Positions 7,722-19,278 are shown, counted from the stretch's first letter. The stretch: 35,603 nt of DNA from Cerioporus squamosus (GCA_022592435.1 JABYQS010000286.1:1-35603), one strand, 5' to 3'. Notes: generated by a model from the sequence alone, not told the origin. Program-made: numbers and translations.

Positions 7722-9288
7722 ATGAGCAAAGTCGTCTTTGGTACGTGCTCAGTGGTTTGGGACACGCACACACGAGGGAACAAACGCATCTGGCATCTTC
7801 TAGTGGGCAATGTTCCCTATAACATGGCGGAAGTGAGTAGCCTTTGTGCGGATGCGCGACGGCACTGACGGGAGGGCGGCAGGAGCAACTGATCGACGTC
7901 TTCAAAAGCGTCGGCCAGGTAGTTGGTCTCAGGTGCGTGCTGTCCTGCATCTGTGTGCACATGCGGCGCGACGAACCTCCTCTCCGCAGACTTGTCTTCG
8001 ATAGAGATACAGGCAAACCGAAGGGCTATGGGTTCTGCGAGTTTGCAGGTGCGTCGTAATGCCCCAACCGTCCGCCCGCTTCGCACTGAATAGTGTGCTA
8101 GACCACGAGACCGCTCTCTCCGCCGTGCGCAACTTGAACGGCCAGGAGATTGGTGGTCGCCCGCTTCGTATTGATCTCGCAGACTCTGATCCTTTCCTCG
8201 AAGGAAAGACAACGGTGCGTGGCGAGATCATAGACGGTGGCGAGACCCGTGCCCAATGGCGCGAGCGGAATGAACGTGAGCGCGGAAGTGGAAGTGATAG
8301 GGACCACGACCGACATGGACGGAGAGATGACCCCAATTCGTTCCTCCACAACCTCCCGAAGGGTGTGTCCCTTCCACCTGGGACGAATGCGTCGGATGCC
8401 ATCACCAACGTCTTGGCGACATCTGACCCCAGCCAGATTCTCGAAGTCCTGGCGCAGATGAAGGTACGCCTTCTGCGTTCCGTGTGTGAGCCGTAGGAAC
8501 TTACGCCCTACCCGTAGGCTTTCGTCATCACACACCCGGACCATGCCCGCACGTTGCTTGTGGCCCATCCGCAATTAGGATACGCGCTGTTCCAAGCGCT
8601 TCTGCTGCACAAGATCGTCGACCCCGCGATTCTCAATGTATGTGACCTCTCGTCGGTGTACTCGTATGACCTAACATCATTTCAGCGAATGCTTGCGGCT
8701 GCCGGCGTCACAGTTCCGCCAGTCGCCCCAGCACCAGCACCTGCCCCGGCGCCCGTCCCTACTCCAGTACATCCGACGCATCCCGCGCCACCTCCCTACC
8801 TCTCCGCATCGGCGCCGCCGCTGAACCAGCCCCAACCTTCCATGTACCCCCCAGCCATCCCGCCACCGTCGCACACCCCGGTGCATCACCCGACGCCTCC
8901 CATCCCCCCTGTGAACATGTATGCCCAGCCTCCACCGCAAATGCCGCCGTCGTACTATCGCCCCCCGCCACCCCAAGCGCCACCCCAAGCGGTGCCGCCG
9001 CACCCGCAACAAGCGCAGCCACCCCAGATGCCCAGCCAGCCCATGCATGCACCTCCGCCTCAGATGCAGGCCCCGCCTCCTCAGGCTGTCCGCGCCACCT
9101 CCGGCTGGCTCGATGCCTGGCTTCGACGAGGCGCAGAGGGTACGTGTGCTTCTGGAGTCTCTGGGGATGTGGCAGTGCTGATGGTGTGGAACGGAATCGT
9201 ACAGAACATGTTGATGCAAGTGCTCCAGTTGACCCCGGAACAGCTGAACTCGTTGCCGCCCAAGGAGAGAGAGCAGATCATGCAGCTG
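7722..9288 (+). CDS. CSTF2: Cleavage stimulation factor 64-kDa subunit (CstF-64/Rna15), copy A, frameshifted in exon 7
   Basis: RNA-binding subunit of the cleavage and polyadenylation machinery, acting in the nucleus on the GU/U-rich element downstream of poly(A) sites. Exons: 7722-7740, 7804-7832, 7883-7932, 7990-8048, 8102-8463, 8518-8637, 8686-9139, 9205-9288. The RRM is at residues 3-79, with RNP2 VFVGNV (5-10) and RNP1 KGYGFCEF (44-51). The hinge, which binds CstF-77, is at about 131-213. A Pro/Gln/Met-rich linker spans 214-364 and the C-terminal helical domain 365-392. An extra C at 9090-9091 makes exon 7 454 nt instead of 453, so the last ~16 residues of the linker and the whole C-terminal domain are read out of frame. 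This may be a consensus error. Intron 1 ends in TAG here. Exon 8 lies in unit 2. No final exon is identified after 9288. Confidence 0.93.
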
Positions 9289-9480
9289 GTATGTCGTGCC
9301 ATCGGCGCGCGGCTCGTGCGGCAGTACGAGAGGGTTGCGGTCGCGCGGGTGCACGGTGCTGGGGCTCTCGCCTGCGTCGCGTCGAGGCCGGCGCGCCGCA
9401 TGCACGGTGTCGGCCATATAAGGGGCCGATCTCCCAGATACATCGAGTGCCTCAGTCTCGTTCATAGCTCTCTCTTGCGG

Positions 9481-9558
9481 CTCGACTGGGTAGGTGGCAG
9501 CTCGACTGGGTAGGTGGCAGCTCGACCAGGTAGGTGGCCGCTCGACCAGGTAGGTGGT
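9481..9558 (+). repeat. 20-bp minisatellite (unit 2)
   Basis: Four clean 20-bp copies (9481, 9501, 9521, 9541). The first two are the ctcgactggg variant and the last two the ctcgaccagg variant. Copy number is four in every unit. Confidence 0.88.
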
Positions 9559-9971
9559 TAGCAGTCTCGGACACAGATCGCGCAGCCGAGCACCGGGGAG
9601 GCGGCTGGAGGATGTCTGGGGCAAGATCGCATAGTTTATTTCCATCATGTATCTAGTACGGGGGCTACAATACATGATACTTTGAGTACACATTCGCGCA
9701 CACAATTGAAACCCTGGACGAGCGACGAAGGACGTCCGCGAGCATGAGCGCTTAGGTTCCCATATCTGGAACAGCGCGACTCGCCGACTCTTCGACTCGT
9801 ACCGCCGCCTCACCATCCCGCGAGCGAGCGGAAACGTCTAAGATCGACCGTGCTCGCTCTGCAAGCAGCGCAACCCGACGCGGACCGACCCAGCGTGTCG
9901 CAGGGGAACCCGGATAAGTAGTCTGTAGACGATGCGTCACCATTTGCGAGACAGCCGCAGGTAAGCAGCGC

Positions 9972-10694
9972 GTGCACCTCGCTCAGACAGCGCGCGTGCA
10001 CTCGACAAGGGCCGGGAGACATGCCCGAGAGACTCACCAGAGCCGACGCGAACACGCCGCATCTCATAGATCACAAGGAAGGCTAGATGCATGGCCGTCG
10101 AGCATGCCAGGTAGGGAATACGTGGACGCTCAACGACAGACCTACTCACTTGGAGATGGGAGAGCAACAGCCGGTAGATTCCGGGATGCCGTGGACGGCA
10201 CATCAAGAGGTCCCCGGGAGACCTCAGGATGCGGCATCGCCGGGACCAGACATGTGGACATGGAGAAGAGGGGAATAGGTACGTGCTGCAGAGCGGCGGT
10301 CCTCGACAAGGTCCCCAAAAGCGGCCCGGATGCACCCGGGAGACGTCGAAGCGGCACGGCACTCAGCTGTCGGGAGCTCGAATGTCAACAGGGGGCACAC
10401 TGCACAGCGGCAGTAATCGATAAGGTCCCAAGAGCAGCCCGGAACGCCGTGAACGGCGCACAGCGCATCGAAATGTACCCGCCGAAACCTCGTCGAAGCG
10501 ACGCAACACTGCAGGGAGCTCAAGTCTGCGAGCACCGGACGCGTGGTTGTGGAGAGGATGGGATAGGACGGACGTCGGACTTACCCAGAGCCCAGACACG
10601 AAAGAGCCCATTGCATCACACTAAGAGGCAAGGACGGAGCTTCCACGGAGAGCGTCGACCGACGACGTCGGTGTACTTGCAGAACTTGGAATAG
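9972..10694 (+). CDS. Uncharacterised ORF with 38-codon tandem repeat (unit 2)
   Basis: Same 240-codon frame as at 805-1527, with no amino-acid change. The 114-bp repeats are at 10293-10406 and 10407-10520. See the unit 1 entry for the evidence that this frame is under selection and for possible introns. Function unknown. Confidence 0.4.
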   Translation: MHLAQTARVHSTRAGRHARETHQSRREHAASHRSQGRLDAWPSSMPGREYVDAQRQTYSLGDGRATAGRFRDAVDGTSRGPRETSGCGIAGTRHVDMEKRGIGTCCRAAVLDKVPKSGPDAPGRRRSGTALSCRELECQQGAHCTAAVIDKVPRAARNAVNGAQRIEMYPPKPRRSDATLQGAQVCEHRTRGCGEDGIGRTSDLPRAQTRKSPLHHTKRQGRSFHGERRPTTSVYLQNLE

Positions 10695-10996
10695 CGAGCT
10701 GCGACGTAGTCTGTATCAGTACCACACTCCGTGACGTTGCGAAATACACAAGTAGTTACACACCTTCATCCTCGAGTGCGTGAACTGCCTGAGTTCCGGG
10801 AGATGGAAAGCGAGAGCGAGCAGAGAGATGGGAGAGGGCCAAGAGGCTAGGAGTGTGGATATCTGTGGGCTGTAAACATGAGACCGCTGCACAGGAAACT
10901 CACCTAAACACCTGAGCATGGCGTCGGATACACGAGGGACAGACACAGAGACAGTGGGATGAGCATTGGCGACAGTGAGCAAACACAGAGAGCGGA

Positions 10997-11821
10997 CTAC
11001 TCGCAATCGGATATAGGGTCATCGGACAGCTCTCCCTCACCAATATCCCGCCATACACCCTTGTACCAAATCATGCGGACTCCCCACCGAGTGACCATCG
11101 GCGGCAAGTCCTCCTCAGCGACGTCCACCGAGGGACCTCCATCCTCCTCATCCGAGACAACCTTCGCGCTCTTCGGGCCGTTGCGCTCGTAGCGAGGCTG
11201 CGTGAGTCGATCGTTCTGGTCGAGGCGCGGAATACGACGGCCGATGTTCCTGTATTCATACCTCGGTGTGCGCGCAGGGAAGAGCGGACCCGGGCAGGCA
11301 TGCGACACACTCGACCGCGCCGCTCGGAGTTCCTCCGGTGTCGCCGCGACGAAACGAAGCTCGGGAGGCTCTGAGGGTCGTTCTGGATCCTTCTGACAGA
11401 GACGGATGAGTTCCCGGATGTCGTTCATGGTCACCGGGCCGTCGCTGAGGTTCTGGAAGGGTATGTGTGGTGGCCAGCCAACGAGCTTGATGCCGAACCG
11501 CAGGAAAACCTTCGCGCAGAACGACGTGATCGCGAACTGCATCTTCGCATCGCGGACGCCCGTCTGCTCGACTGAACATACATCAGTGCACACCGGGAGT
11601 CAAAGACAAACAGAGTACGCACCGATGGCCCTGTCAAGCAGGCTTCGAAGCTGACCTCTTGCTGCGCTCGAACTGCTGGAGTACGCGCGGTCTGGCGGCT
11701 GCGCCGGACGAGCAGGAGGCGGTCGTCGGTAAGGCTCGAAGGACAGCGGATGGGAGACGAATAGGAGGGGCCGTCGCGCAGCGGGCATAGGGTCGAAGTC
11801 GCGATGGCGGAGGAGGCGCAT
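10997..11821 (-). CDS. Basidiomycete hypothetical protein with VGWPPHIPF motif, 257 aa (unit 2)
   Basis: Identical in sequence to the unit 1 copy. Exon 1 is 11821-11623, the intron 11622-11572, and exon 2 11571-10997. The frame is open from ATG to stop. Function unknown. Confidence 0.75.
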
Positions 11822-12071
11822 CGTCCTGGGAGACCAACTGTCTAATACTCTGACGACTCCCTGGTGGGTTCGCGACCGGTGATGGCCGCATGGCCGCGAT
11901 GTATGTTTCGCTACCGATTCAAACAAGCGAGTCCGACAGGGGCGTTCACAGGAACACTGTGAGGAATGTTGAGATCGCGATTGCATCAGCAAGCAAGGAC
12001 CCAGCCAGACAGACAGAGAGTGGCAACTTACAGAATGAAACTCGAGACTATTCGCGTCCGAGTCGTTCGGG

Positions 12072-12386
12072 ATGAATGGTGATCAGCTTCCGAGCTTGGT
12101 CTCCCGGAAGCTTCCTCAGGGTCTTGCTGCAAGCGAGTCACGGCTTGACCCTATTCTGTTGGGAGTCCCTCTGTGCTGTGGTTATGACATGCCGGACGAT
12201 GCCACTGGACTTACTCTGCTGCGCTGTAGAACTGTTTCCGCCGCTCGAGCTGCTGAGCGTTATTCAGAAGCAGTGACTAAGCATGCACGCCTGGTTGATG
12301 CTGGCAAGATATTGTATGAGTACCAGCGATGCGACCGGCCAGAGAACGAGTTTACGTACTGTCCTGAATGTTCCAAGATGAACTAG
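12072..12386 (+). CDS. Small uncharacterised ORF, 104 aa (unit 2)
   Basis: Identical to the frame at 2905-3219, including the CCGYD and YCPEC cysteine pairs. Weakly supported as coding. Confidence 0.3.
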   Translation: MNGDQLPSLVSRKLPQGLAASESRLDPILLGVPLCCGYDMPDDATGLTLLRCRTVSAARAAERYSEAVTKHARLVDAGKILYEYQRCDRPENEFTYCPECSKMN

Positions 12387-13223
12387 GCAGTGTCATGCCT
12401 GTGCAAGATGAGAGCATGGAACAACCCGGGGAACGACCCGGAGTCGCTGTCCAGATGCGTGTCGGGACCCTGTGTGTCGGACGCTGCCGGTTGAACATAT
12501 GCTGTCGGACATACTCACGGGCGAATGTAACCGGAAGTGCGCCCTCAAAAATCGGGCCTCCGCAGTATGCGTAGTACGCTCCTCCGTATGCGCGCAGATG
12601 GGATTCCGAGTGTGCTCCGAGACACTCCGTCTTGTGTGGCACCTTGCATGCAGCATGGGATCGGGTGTATCGAACGTGCTGAGGACGACACGGACGCGCT
12701 GAGCGTAACTTGCGGGAGACTCCACGGTGGGGCGAGACTAGCAGACCGAAGTGAGCTTTGCGATGCTCCAGAAACGGTGGCCGTGTTGCTTCTCATCTAG
12801 GATGTGAGCGTGTCGCGCCGAGGATCGTGCAACCGAAGGAGCGGCTCACGATCTCAAGCTCTGAGCCGGTCGGACTGCTCTCTGCCTTCTGTCCGGTCTC
12901 CCAGGCATAGATGGAAGCATCTGAGTCGATGCAGGAATCAGCGAGGCTTACCTGCAAGTCGTCAGTACAAGAGGGCACGTACCGTGGATCCAGTCCATCT
13001 GAAACTCGATCTTAGCCATAGCCGTGTCCGCTGGATATCCCAAGAAGGGAAGTTGCCACCGCGCACACTGCCCTCTGTCCGTGATCCTGGAGCAAGCAAC
13101 GGATTCTGTAGTCATTAGATAGCACATGTGTCAGGCATGTCAGCAAGCGTGAAGAATGCTCGATGCTCACCTTGACGAACCCAGCCGCACCTTCGGTTGC
13201 ATCGGCAAGTTCAAGTCGGAGCG

Positions 13224-13406
13224 GCAGTGATGCACCCTGCGTAGCAGCCGGCTCCTCCGCACGCCGTCGGGATAGAGGCGGGACCTTCCGCTGCTTGCTG
13301 CAGCATATCGGAGCGCGACGCCTGGACTGACTGTCGTGCCCTCTGCTCCCTGTTAGTCGTCGGTAAGTATACCGCGCAGTGTGCAAAAAATCATCGAAAA
13401 CACCAA
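13224..13406. other. 183-bp class I segment (unit 2)
   Basis: Counterpart of 4057-4239, retained in this unit and missing from units 3 and 4. It holds the ctaacag acceptor of the minus-strand candidate gene. Confidence 0.85.
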
Positions 13407-13466
13407 TCACAGTAGTCCGCCGAGGACTTTGAAAGTAGGCAACCATGCCAGTAAGCAGGTACGCAC

Positions 13467-13859
13467 CTGCTCCCAGTCAAGAATCTGACTCTCCGCCGAG
13501 GCCTGAAACATCCGAGTCGAACCCGACGGCTCGAAGCGGCAATCGACCACTGGGTAACGTACGATTCGGCCGCATGTGTTACCCTCGAACTTGAGGCCGA
13601 GACTATCCCCCGAGAAGGACGCGGCCGCGCAGAGCGTCGCATCGGAAACGAACCCCGGTGTTTCAAGCTGTGGTCTGCGTACGTATGTACTGACCGTCGC
13701 CGCCGCCGCCGAGCTGAATGGGGGTTTGCACTCAGGGCGTCGTCGCAAGAACCCGGGAGCGAGCTTCCATGCCATTCCCAGCCGACCCTACTCACCTGAA
13801 GCACCCCACCGGTGACCGAGCCTCGTCGCGACCGGTCTTGCACGGGCGTAGGAAGTTTT
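13467..13859 (-). CDS. Partial two-exon segment of an unknown minus-strand gene (unit 2)
   Basis: Exons 13859-13796 and 13713-13467, matching unit 1 without change. The downstream acceptor in the 183-bp segment is present. Gene ends are unresolved. Confidence 0.45.
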
Positions 13860-14194
13860 CTGAGCTTCAGGTTGACAGAGAGTGCTTGGGGAGTCCCGGA
13901 TCCCAGGAACAACTCGGACGCCACACGCGACTCCGTGCGATGACGGGCATGCCGACGCCGTCCGATGTGCGATGCGGCGACCCCCCTGGTACGTACGTAC
14001 GCGCGCCCGAGACCGAGAAGGCCGAGTCCGTGTCCCCAGGCTGGACCCTGACACTTCAACACATGCATGGAGAGGCTGAGGTCGCTATAAGCTGGTCCTG
14101 CACGGGGTACGCGCAAGTCACCACCCTTCAGCCTGCTCCTCCCGGCCCGAACACGCTCCCGAGAGACTCACCTCCCCATCGTCAACTTCTGCAG

Positions 14195-15092
14195 CTCGTT
14201 GGGTCGAGTGCTCATCGGACGAGTTCCCGGTGAGTCGTCTCCCAGGTCGGCCCGTGCTTGGGCTGTGTCCCTGCTGCAACATGTTCAGCTTGCAGCTTGC
14301 TGACCGCCGGCTCGTCTTCTCCTCCTTCTCCCAGGTCACCGCTGCTGTGTTGAGCAGACAGTACGTGGAGCACGGCCGCGCGTGCACGACTACGCCACAG
14401 TAAGCGTAAGCAGCCAAGTCGACACAAGCACGTTGTCTTGCATTTCGTGCATCGTCTGTCCCGGTCCACTCACGAGGACTATTGTTGTCCCTGCAGATCG
14501 AGCGAGCGGCGAAAGTCCCAGGCGTAAGTAGCCATCGTTTCTACGAGCGAGAGCGAAGATACTTACGGCATCGCAACCTCCTTGCAGTGTCGTCTCCCAC
14601 ATCCCGTCAGTCGCGACTTGCGAGGTGCCGCGAGGTGCCTGTCAAGATAAGGCGTCGTCGTCGAGCTGCTGACCGCCTGTTGGCACTCCTCCTCTCTCCC
14701 AGGTCACGGCTGCAGTGTGCGTCGAGCAGGCACAACAGGAGGCGCGGTTGTGCGCGTACAGCTCGGACTGCGTCACAGTAAGTAGCAAACTTGGAACGTT
14801 ATCACCAATCTACTCACGAGGACTGTTGCTGGTGTTGCAGATCAAGCGCGCGGGAGCCTGCAGAGCGGAGTATTCACGCGTGAGCAGCCATCGTCTCCGC
14901 GAGTGAGCGTAAAGGCACTCACGACATGGCTGCGCTCTCTCTTGCAGCGATGTCTCCGGGATCCCGTCAGTCGCGAAAAGCCTGTCAAGATAGGTGAGTT
15001 TGGTCCACTTCGTGTGCTGCCTCGCCGCTTGCTGATCGTACCGCCACCCTGTCGGTGTCGCACTCGGGCTGGGCGTAGAAGATATGTATTAA
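14195..15092 (+). CDS. Micro-exon gene with duplicated exon cassette (unit 2)
   Basis: Same exon chain as 5028-5925 shifted by 9,167 bp. Cassette B exons are 14703-14777, 14841-14879 and 14948-14993. It keeps the 12-nt deletion in the first cassette (IERA directly followed by AKVPG). Confidence 0.5.
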
Positions 15093-15869
15093 ATCTGTAG
15101 TCTAAACTTACACACCAGTACTTCGTAGTATACGCTCCTGGCCATCCTCCCCGGACGGGTACTTATTCCCGACAGAGTGCACGGACGCCTCGAGAGAAGA
15201 GACGACGGCAACTTCGGTTCGACGTGCGCGATGTTGCGCGGGTGCTTGCTGTACCTCTCCTACAGTGGCCGGCAGGCAGGCACGGACGGCGCGGCGGAGA
15301 CTTCGGCGGACGTTCTGGGTGATCTTTCGGGCGGGCTTGACTCGTGCGAATGGGGCACGCTGGGCGCAGTCGCGGCGATGCTGGGTCTCCCGGAGGATGG
15401 GTTCCACGACGGTGCTTCCCCAGACAGAGTACCGGCGGGGTTCTCGCCGCCAGACGACGCGCTCGCCTCCACGACGAATCGCGTCTGTATTCGCCGAGTG
15501 CGCGCTTCCTGAACGGTCGGGATCCGTCAAAGCGAAGGGCGCGGGCGTTGCGAATGTGGCAAGAGCGAGGGTCGGGAACGGGGTAGAGTCGGTGGAAGAC
15601 CTGCAAAGCACAGGCGAGGGTGGAGTGGCAGAGTGAGTACGAAGGGTGGGCGCGAACATCCAGCGGTCTCAGCACACGGACTGTAGCTTAGCTGCAGCGG
15701 TAGGCGAGGTGCGATGAGAGGAGGAAGAGCCTCGTCAGTAGCAGTACAGTATGCACACTGTACGCACTCACCGCCAATGGCATGCGTAGCGATGGACGAC
15801 TCGGATGGCGTAGTGTCGCGACCGAGGAGCGAGGACGAGCGGCGCTGACGAGGCGAATGCTGCGAGCGG

Positions 15870-15925
15870 GAGCGCAGTCCCGTACGTTGGGTGTACATGG
15901 CCGCCTGGAAGCTGGAGGGCAGAAG
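15870..15925 (+). repeat. Direct repeat, left arm (unit 2)
   Basis: Partner of the arm at 16259-16314, 389 bp away. Both arms are retained, as in unit 1. Confidence 0.8.
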
Positions 15926-16258
15926 AGTGCCGGCGTGGCCAAGTTGCTTTCCGCTATGGCGCGTCTGTGCTCGCCGAGTGCGTGTGAGCTCGAAGCGGTT
16001 GGGACCCGTGAGGAGGGCGGGAGTTAGGCCCGCGAGCGAAGGAGCGGCGGCGGGGTCAGGACAAAGGGTGGAGGCGCACCCCAGCCCTCCTGGCGCGTGG
16101 ACTGTAGAGCTCTCGGATGAAGCTGCAGTAGTAGGCGATGCATAGTAAGACGCGAATGGAGTGTGTTCGTGAGTACGCTGTGTGTATACACGCTGTAAGT
16201 ACATACTCGCCGGCAATGGCCTGCAGAGCAACATACGACCACATAGCCGGATGAGCGA

Positions 16259-16314
16259 GAGCGCAGTCCCGTACGTTCAGCGTACATGGCCGCCTGGGAG
16301 CTGGAGGGCAGAGG
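16259..16314 (+). repeat. Direct repeat, right arm (unit 2)
   Basis: Right arm of the degenerate duplication. It differs from the left arm at a few bases (gttcagcgtac versus gttgggtgtac), which allows deletion breakpoints to be placed in unit 4. Confidence 0.8.
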
Positions 16315-16888
16315 TAGAGTAGAAAGCCGGACGGAGAGGACGTACCTATACGCCGCGTATGCCCTTCCCATTCTTCTCTTCCGTCCTCTGCTGGTGCATC
16401 GTCGAGAGTATGTCCAGTGCTTGCGGGACTGCGCATACCGAGACCGCGACATGGGCGGTGGCCGTCGCCTGACAGGGGGAGGGGAGAGAGGGCGGGAGCG
16501 CCATGTGCAGGGTGCTGCACACAGGAACAGAGACAAGAGCTGGAGGAGCGCAAGCGAGCTGAGCGAGAGGAGCAGCAAACAGACGCAAACCGCGCGGGCC
16601 ACAGCAGGAGACGGCAGCCGGGCACGACAGGACACCAAGGAGCGGAGACGAGCCTCAGACGACGCAGTGAGACGAGATCGCGATCAGCGCCTGCGAAAGT
16701 GTCAGCGCTTGGTGCTCCTTTCACCTCCTCAAGAGCTTTCTTCTCCTATTGTTCTTTGCTCTTGAGTCGCCTGGAAGCATCTTGTGAAAGACCATCCTCG
16801 TCCACGAACAACTAGCAAGCTGCAAGACATCAACAGCGGGCTCTCGGTTGTGCTTAGCGAAAGCGTTGGGATTGAGTGCTCGAACAAG

Positions 16889-18456
16889 ATGAGCAAAGTC
16901 GTCTTTGGTACGTGCTCAGTGGTTTGGGACACGCACACACGAGGGAACAAACGCATCTGGCATCTTTCAGTGGGCAATGTTCCCTATAACATGGCGGAAG
17001 TGAGTAGCCTTTGTGCGGATGCGCGACGGCACTGACGGGGAGGGCGGCAGGAGCAACTGATCGACGTCTTCAAAAGCGTCGGCCAGGTAGTTGGTCTCAG
17101 GTGCGTGCTGTCCTGCATCTGTGTGCACATGCGGCGCGACGAACCTCCTCTCCGCAGACTTGTCTTCGATAGAGATACAGGCAAACCGAAGGGCTATGGG
17201 TTCTGCGAGTTTGCAGGTGCGTCGTAATGCCCCAACCGTCCGCCCGCTTCGCACTGAATAGTGTGCTAGACCACGAGACCGCTCTCTCCGCCGTGCGCAA
17301 CTTGAACGGCCAGGAGATTGGTGGTCGCCCGCTTCGTATTGATCTCGCAGACTCTGATCCTTTCCTCGAAGGAAAGACAACGGTGCGTGGCGAGATCATA
17401 GACGGTGGCGAGACCCGTGCCCAATGGCGCGAGCGGAATGAACGTGAGCGCGGAAGTGGAAGTGATAGGGACCACGACCGACATGGACGGAGAGATGACC
17501 CCAATTCGTTCCTCCACAACCTCCCGAAGGGTGTGTCCCTTCCACCTGGGACGAATGCGTCGGATGCCATCACCAACGTCTTGGCGACATCTGACCCCAG
17601 CCAGATTCTCGAAGTCCTGGCGCAGATGAAGGTACGCCTTCTGCGTTCCGTGTGTGAGCCGTAGGAACTTACGCCCTACCCGTAGGCTTTCGTCATCACA
17701 CACCCGGACCATGCCCGCACGTTGCTTGTGGCCCATCCGCAATTAGGATACGCGCTGTTCCAAGCGCTTCTGCTGCACAAGATCGTCGACCCCGCGATTC
17801 TCAATGTATGTGACCTCTCGTCGGTGTACTCGTATGACCTAACATCAATTTCAGCGAATGCTTGCGGCTGCCGGCGTCACAGTTCCGCCAGTCGCCCCAG
17901 CACCAGCACCTGCCCCGGCGCCCGTCCCTACTCCAGTACATCCGACGCATCCCACGCCACCTCCCTACCTCTCCGCATCGGCGCCGCCGCTGAACCAGCC
18001 CCAACCTTCCATGTACCCCCCCGCCATCCCGCCACCGTCGCACACCCCGGTGCATCACCCGACGCCTCCCATCCCCCCTGTGAACATGTATGCCCAGCCT
18101 CCACCGCAAATGCCGCCGTCGTACTATCGCCCCCCGCCACCCCAAGCGCCACCCCAAGCGGTGCCGCCGCACCCGCAACAAGCGCAGCCACCCCAGATGC
18201 CCAGCCAGCCCATGCATGCACCTCCGCCTCAGATGCAGGCCCCGCCTCCTCAGGCTGTCGCGCCACCTCCGGCTGGCTCGATGCCTGGCTTCGACGAGGC
18301 GCAGAGGGTACGTGTGCTTCTGGAGTCTCTGGGGATGTGGCAGTGCTGATGGTGTGGAACGGAATCGTACAGAACATGTTGATGCAAGTGCTCCAGTTGA
18401 CCCCGGAACAGCTGAACTCGTTGCCGCCCAAGGAGAGAGAGCAGATCATGCAGCTG
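16889..18456 (+). CDS. CSTF2: Cleavage stimulation factor 64-kDa subunit (CstF-64/Rna15), copy B, intact over exons 1-8
   Basis: Best-preserved copy, with copy C. Exons: 16889-16907, 16971-16999, 17051-17100, 17158-17216, 17270-17631, 17686-17805, 17855-18307, 18373-18456. Together they give 392 codons with no stop and with every junction in phase. The gene begins MSKVVFVGNVPY. RNP1 is KGYGFCEF, the hinge runs from NSFLHNLPKGVS to HKIVDPAIL, the linker is rich in Pro/Gln/Met, and the C-terminal domain is LTPEQLNSLPPKEREQIM. This is the beta allele (CAG acceptor in intron 1, Thr at the alpha Ala codon). Animal CstF-64 has MEARG/A repeats in its linker, which are absent here, as in other fungi. 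The protein should end a few residues after exon 8, but no final exon with a good acceptor is seen after the gtatgt at 18457. Confidence 0.96.
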
Positions 18457-18648
18457 GTATGTCGTGCCATCGGCGCGCGGCTCGTGCGGCAGTACGAGAG
18501 GGTTGCGGTCGCGCGGGTGCACGGTGCTGGGGCTCTCGCCTGCGTCGCGTCGAGGCCGGCGCGCCGCATGCACGGTGTCGGCCATATAAGGGGCCGATCT
18601 CCCAGATACATCGAGTGCCTCAGTCTCGTTCATAGCTCTCTCTTGCGG

Positions 18649-18726
18649 CTCGACTGGGTAGGTGGCAGCTCGACTGGGTAGGTGGCAGCTCGACCAGGTA
18701 GGTGGCCGCTCGACCAGGTAGGTGGT
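18649..18726 (+). repeat. 20-bp minisatellite (unit 3)
   Basis: Four copies, identical to unit 2. Confidence 0.88.
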
Positions 18727-19278
18727 TAGCAGTCTCGGACACAGATCGCGCAGCCGAGCACCGGGGAGGCGGCTGGAGGATGTCTGGGGCAAGATCGCAT
18801 AGTTTATTTCCATCATGTATCTAGTACGGGGGCTACAATACATGATACTTTGAGTACACATTCGCGCACACAATTGAAACCCTGGACGAGCGACGAAGGA
18901 CGTCCGCGAGCATGAGCGCTTAGGTTCCCATATCTGGAACAGCGCGACTCGCCGACTCTTCGACTCGTACTGCCGCCTCACCATCCTGCCGTGAGCGAGC
19001 GGAAACGTCTAAGATCGACAGTGCTCGCTTTGCAAGCAGCGCAACCCGACGCGGACCGACCCAGCGTGTCGCAGGGGAACCCAGATAAGTAGTCCGTACG
19101 TAGAAGATGCGTCACCATTTGCGAGACAGCCGCAGGTAAGCAGCGCGTGCACCTCGCTCAGACAGCGCGCGTGCACTTGACAAGGGCCGGGAGACATGCC
19201 TGAGAGACTCACCAGAGCCGACGCGAACACGCCGCATCTCATAGATCACAAGGAAGGCTAGATGCATGGCCGTCGAGC

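Larger units (their letters stand above)
1..9165 (+). repeat. Tandem unit 1 (class I left part, alpha CSTF2)
   Basis: First of four head-to-tail units. Its content recurs in order at a spacing of about 9,167 bp in unit 2. It begins inside the last visible CSTF2 intron (gatgtggcag) and ends just before the same sequence at 9166. It belongs to the longer class and keeps the 183-bp segment at 4057-4239 and both arms of the duplication around 6701 and 7092. It has several private one-base changes, concentrated in its first ~420 nt (near 13, 310, 359, 403 and 414) and again at about 6345, 7871, 8680 and 9090. These may be consensus errors near a contig end. Confidence 0.97.
9166..18333 (+). repeat. 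Tandem unit 2 (class I left part, beta CSTF2)
   Basis: Second unit, 9,168 bp. It is nearly identical to unit 1 over its left 7 kb. In the CSTF2 part it matches unit 3 instead: CAG rather than TAG at the intron 1 acceptor, ACG rather than GCG at the codon at 17954, and CCC rather than CCA near 18022. Few private indels are seen. With unit 3 it is the best template for reading the genes. Confidence 0.97.

Noticed and set aside
8677..9816. Long minus-strand open frame (379 codons) antisense to CSTF2
   Set aside because: It is the antisense of the Pro-rich CSTF2 exon 7. Its Arg/Trp/Gly composition is the mirror of CCN codons, and it lies over an exon whose plus-strand frame is conserved in a known family.
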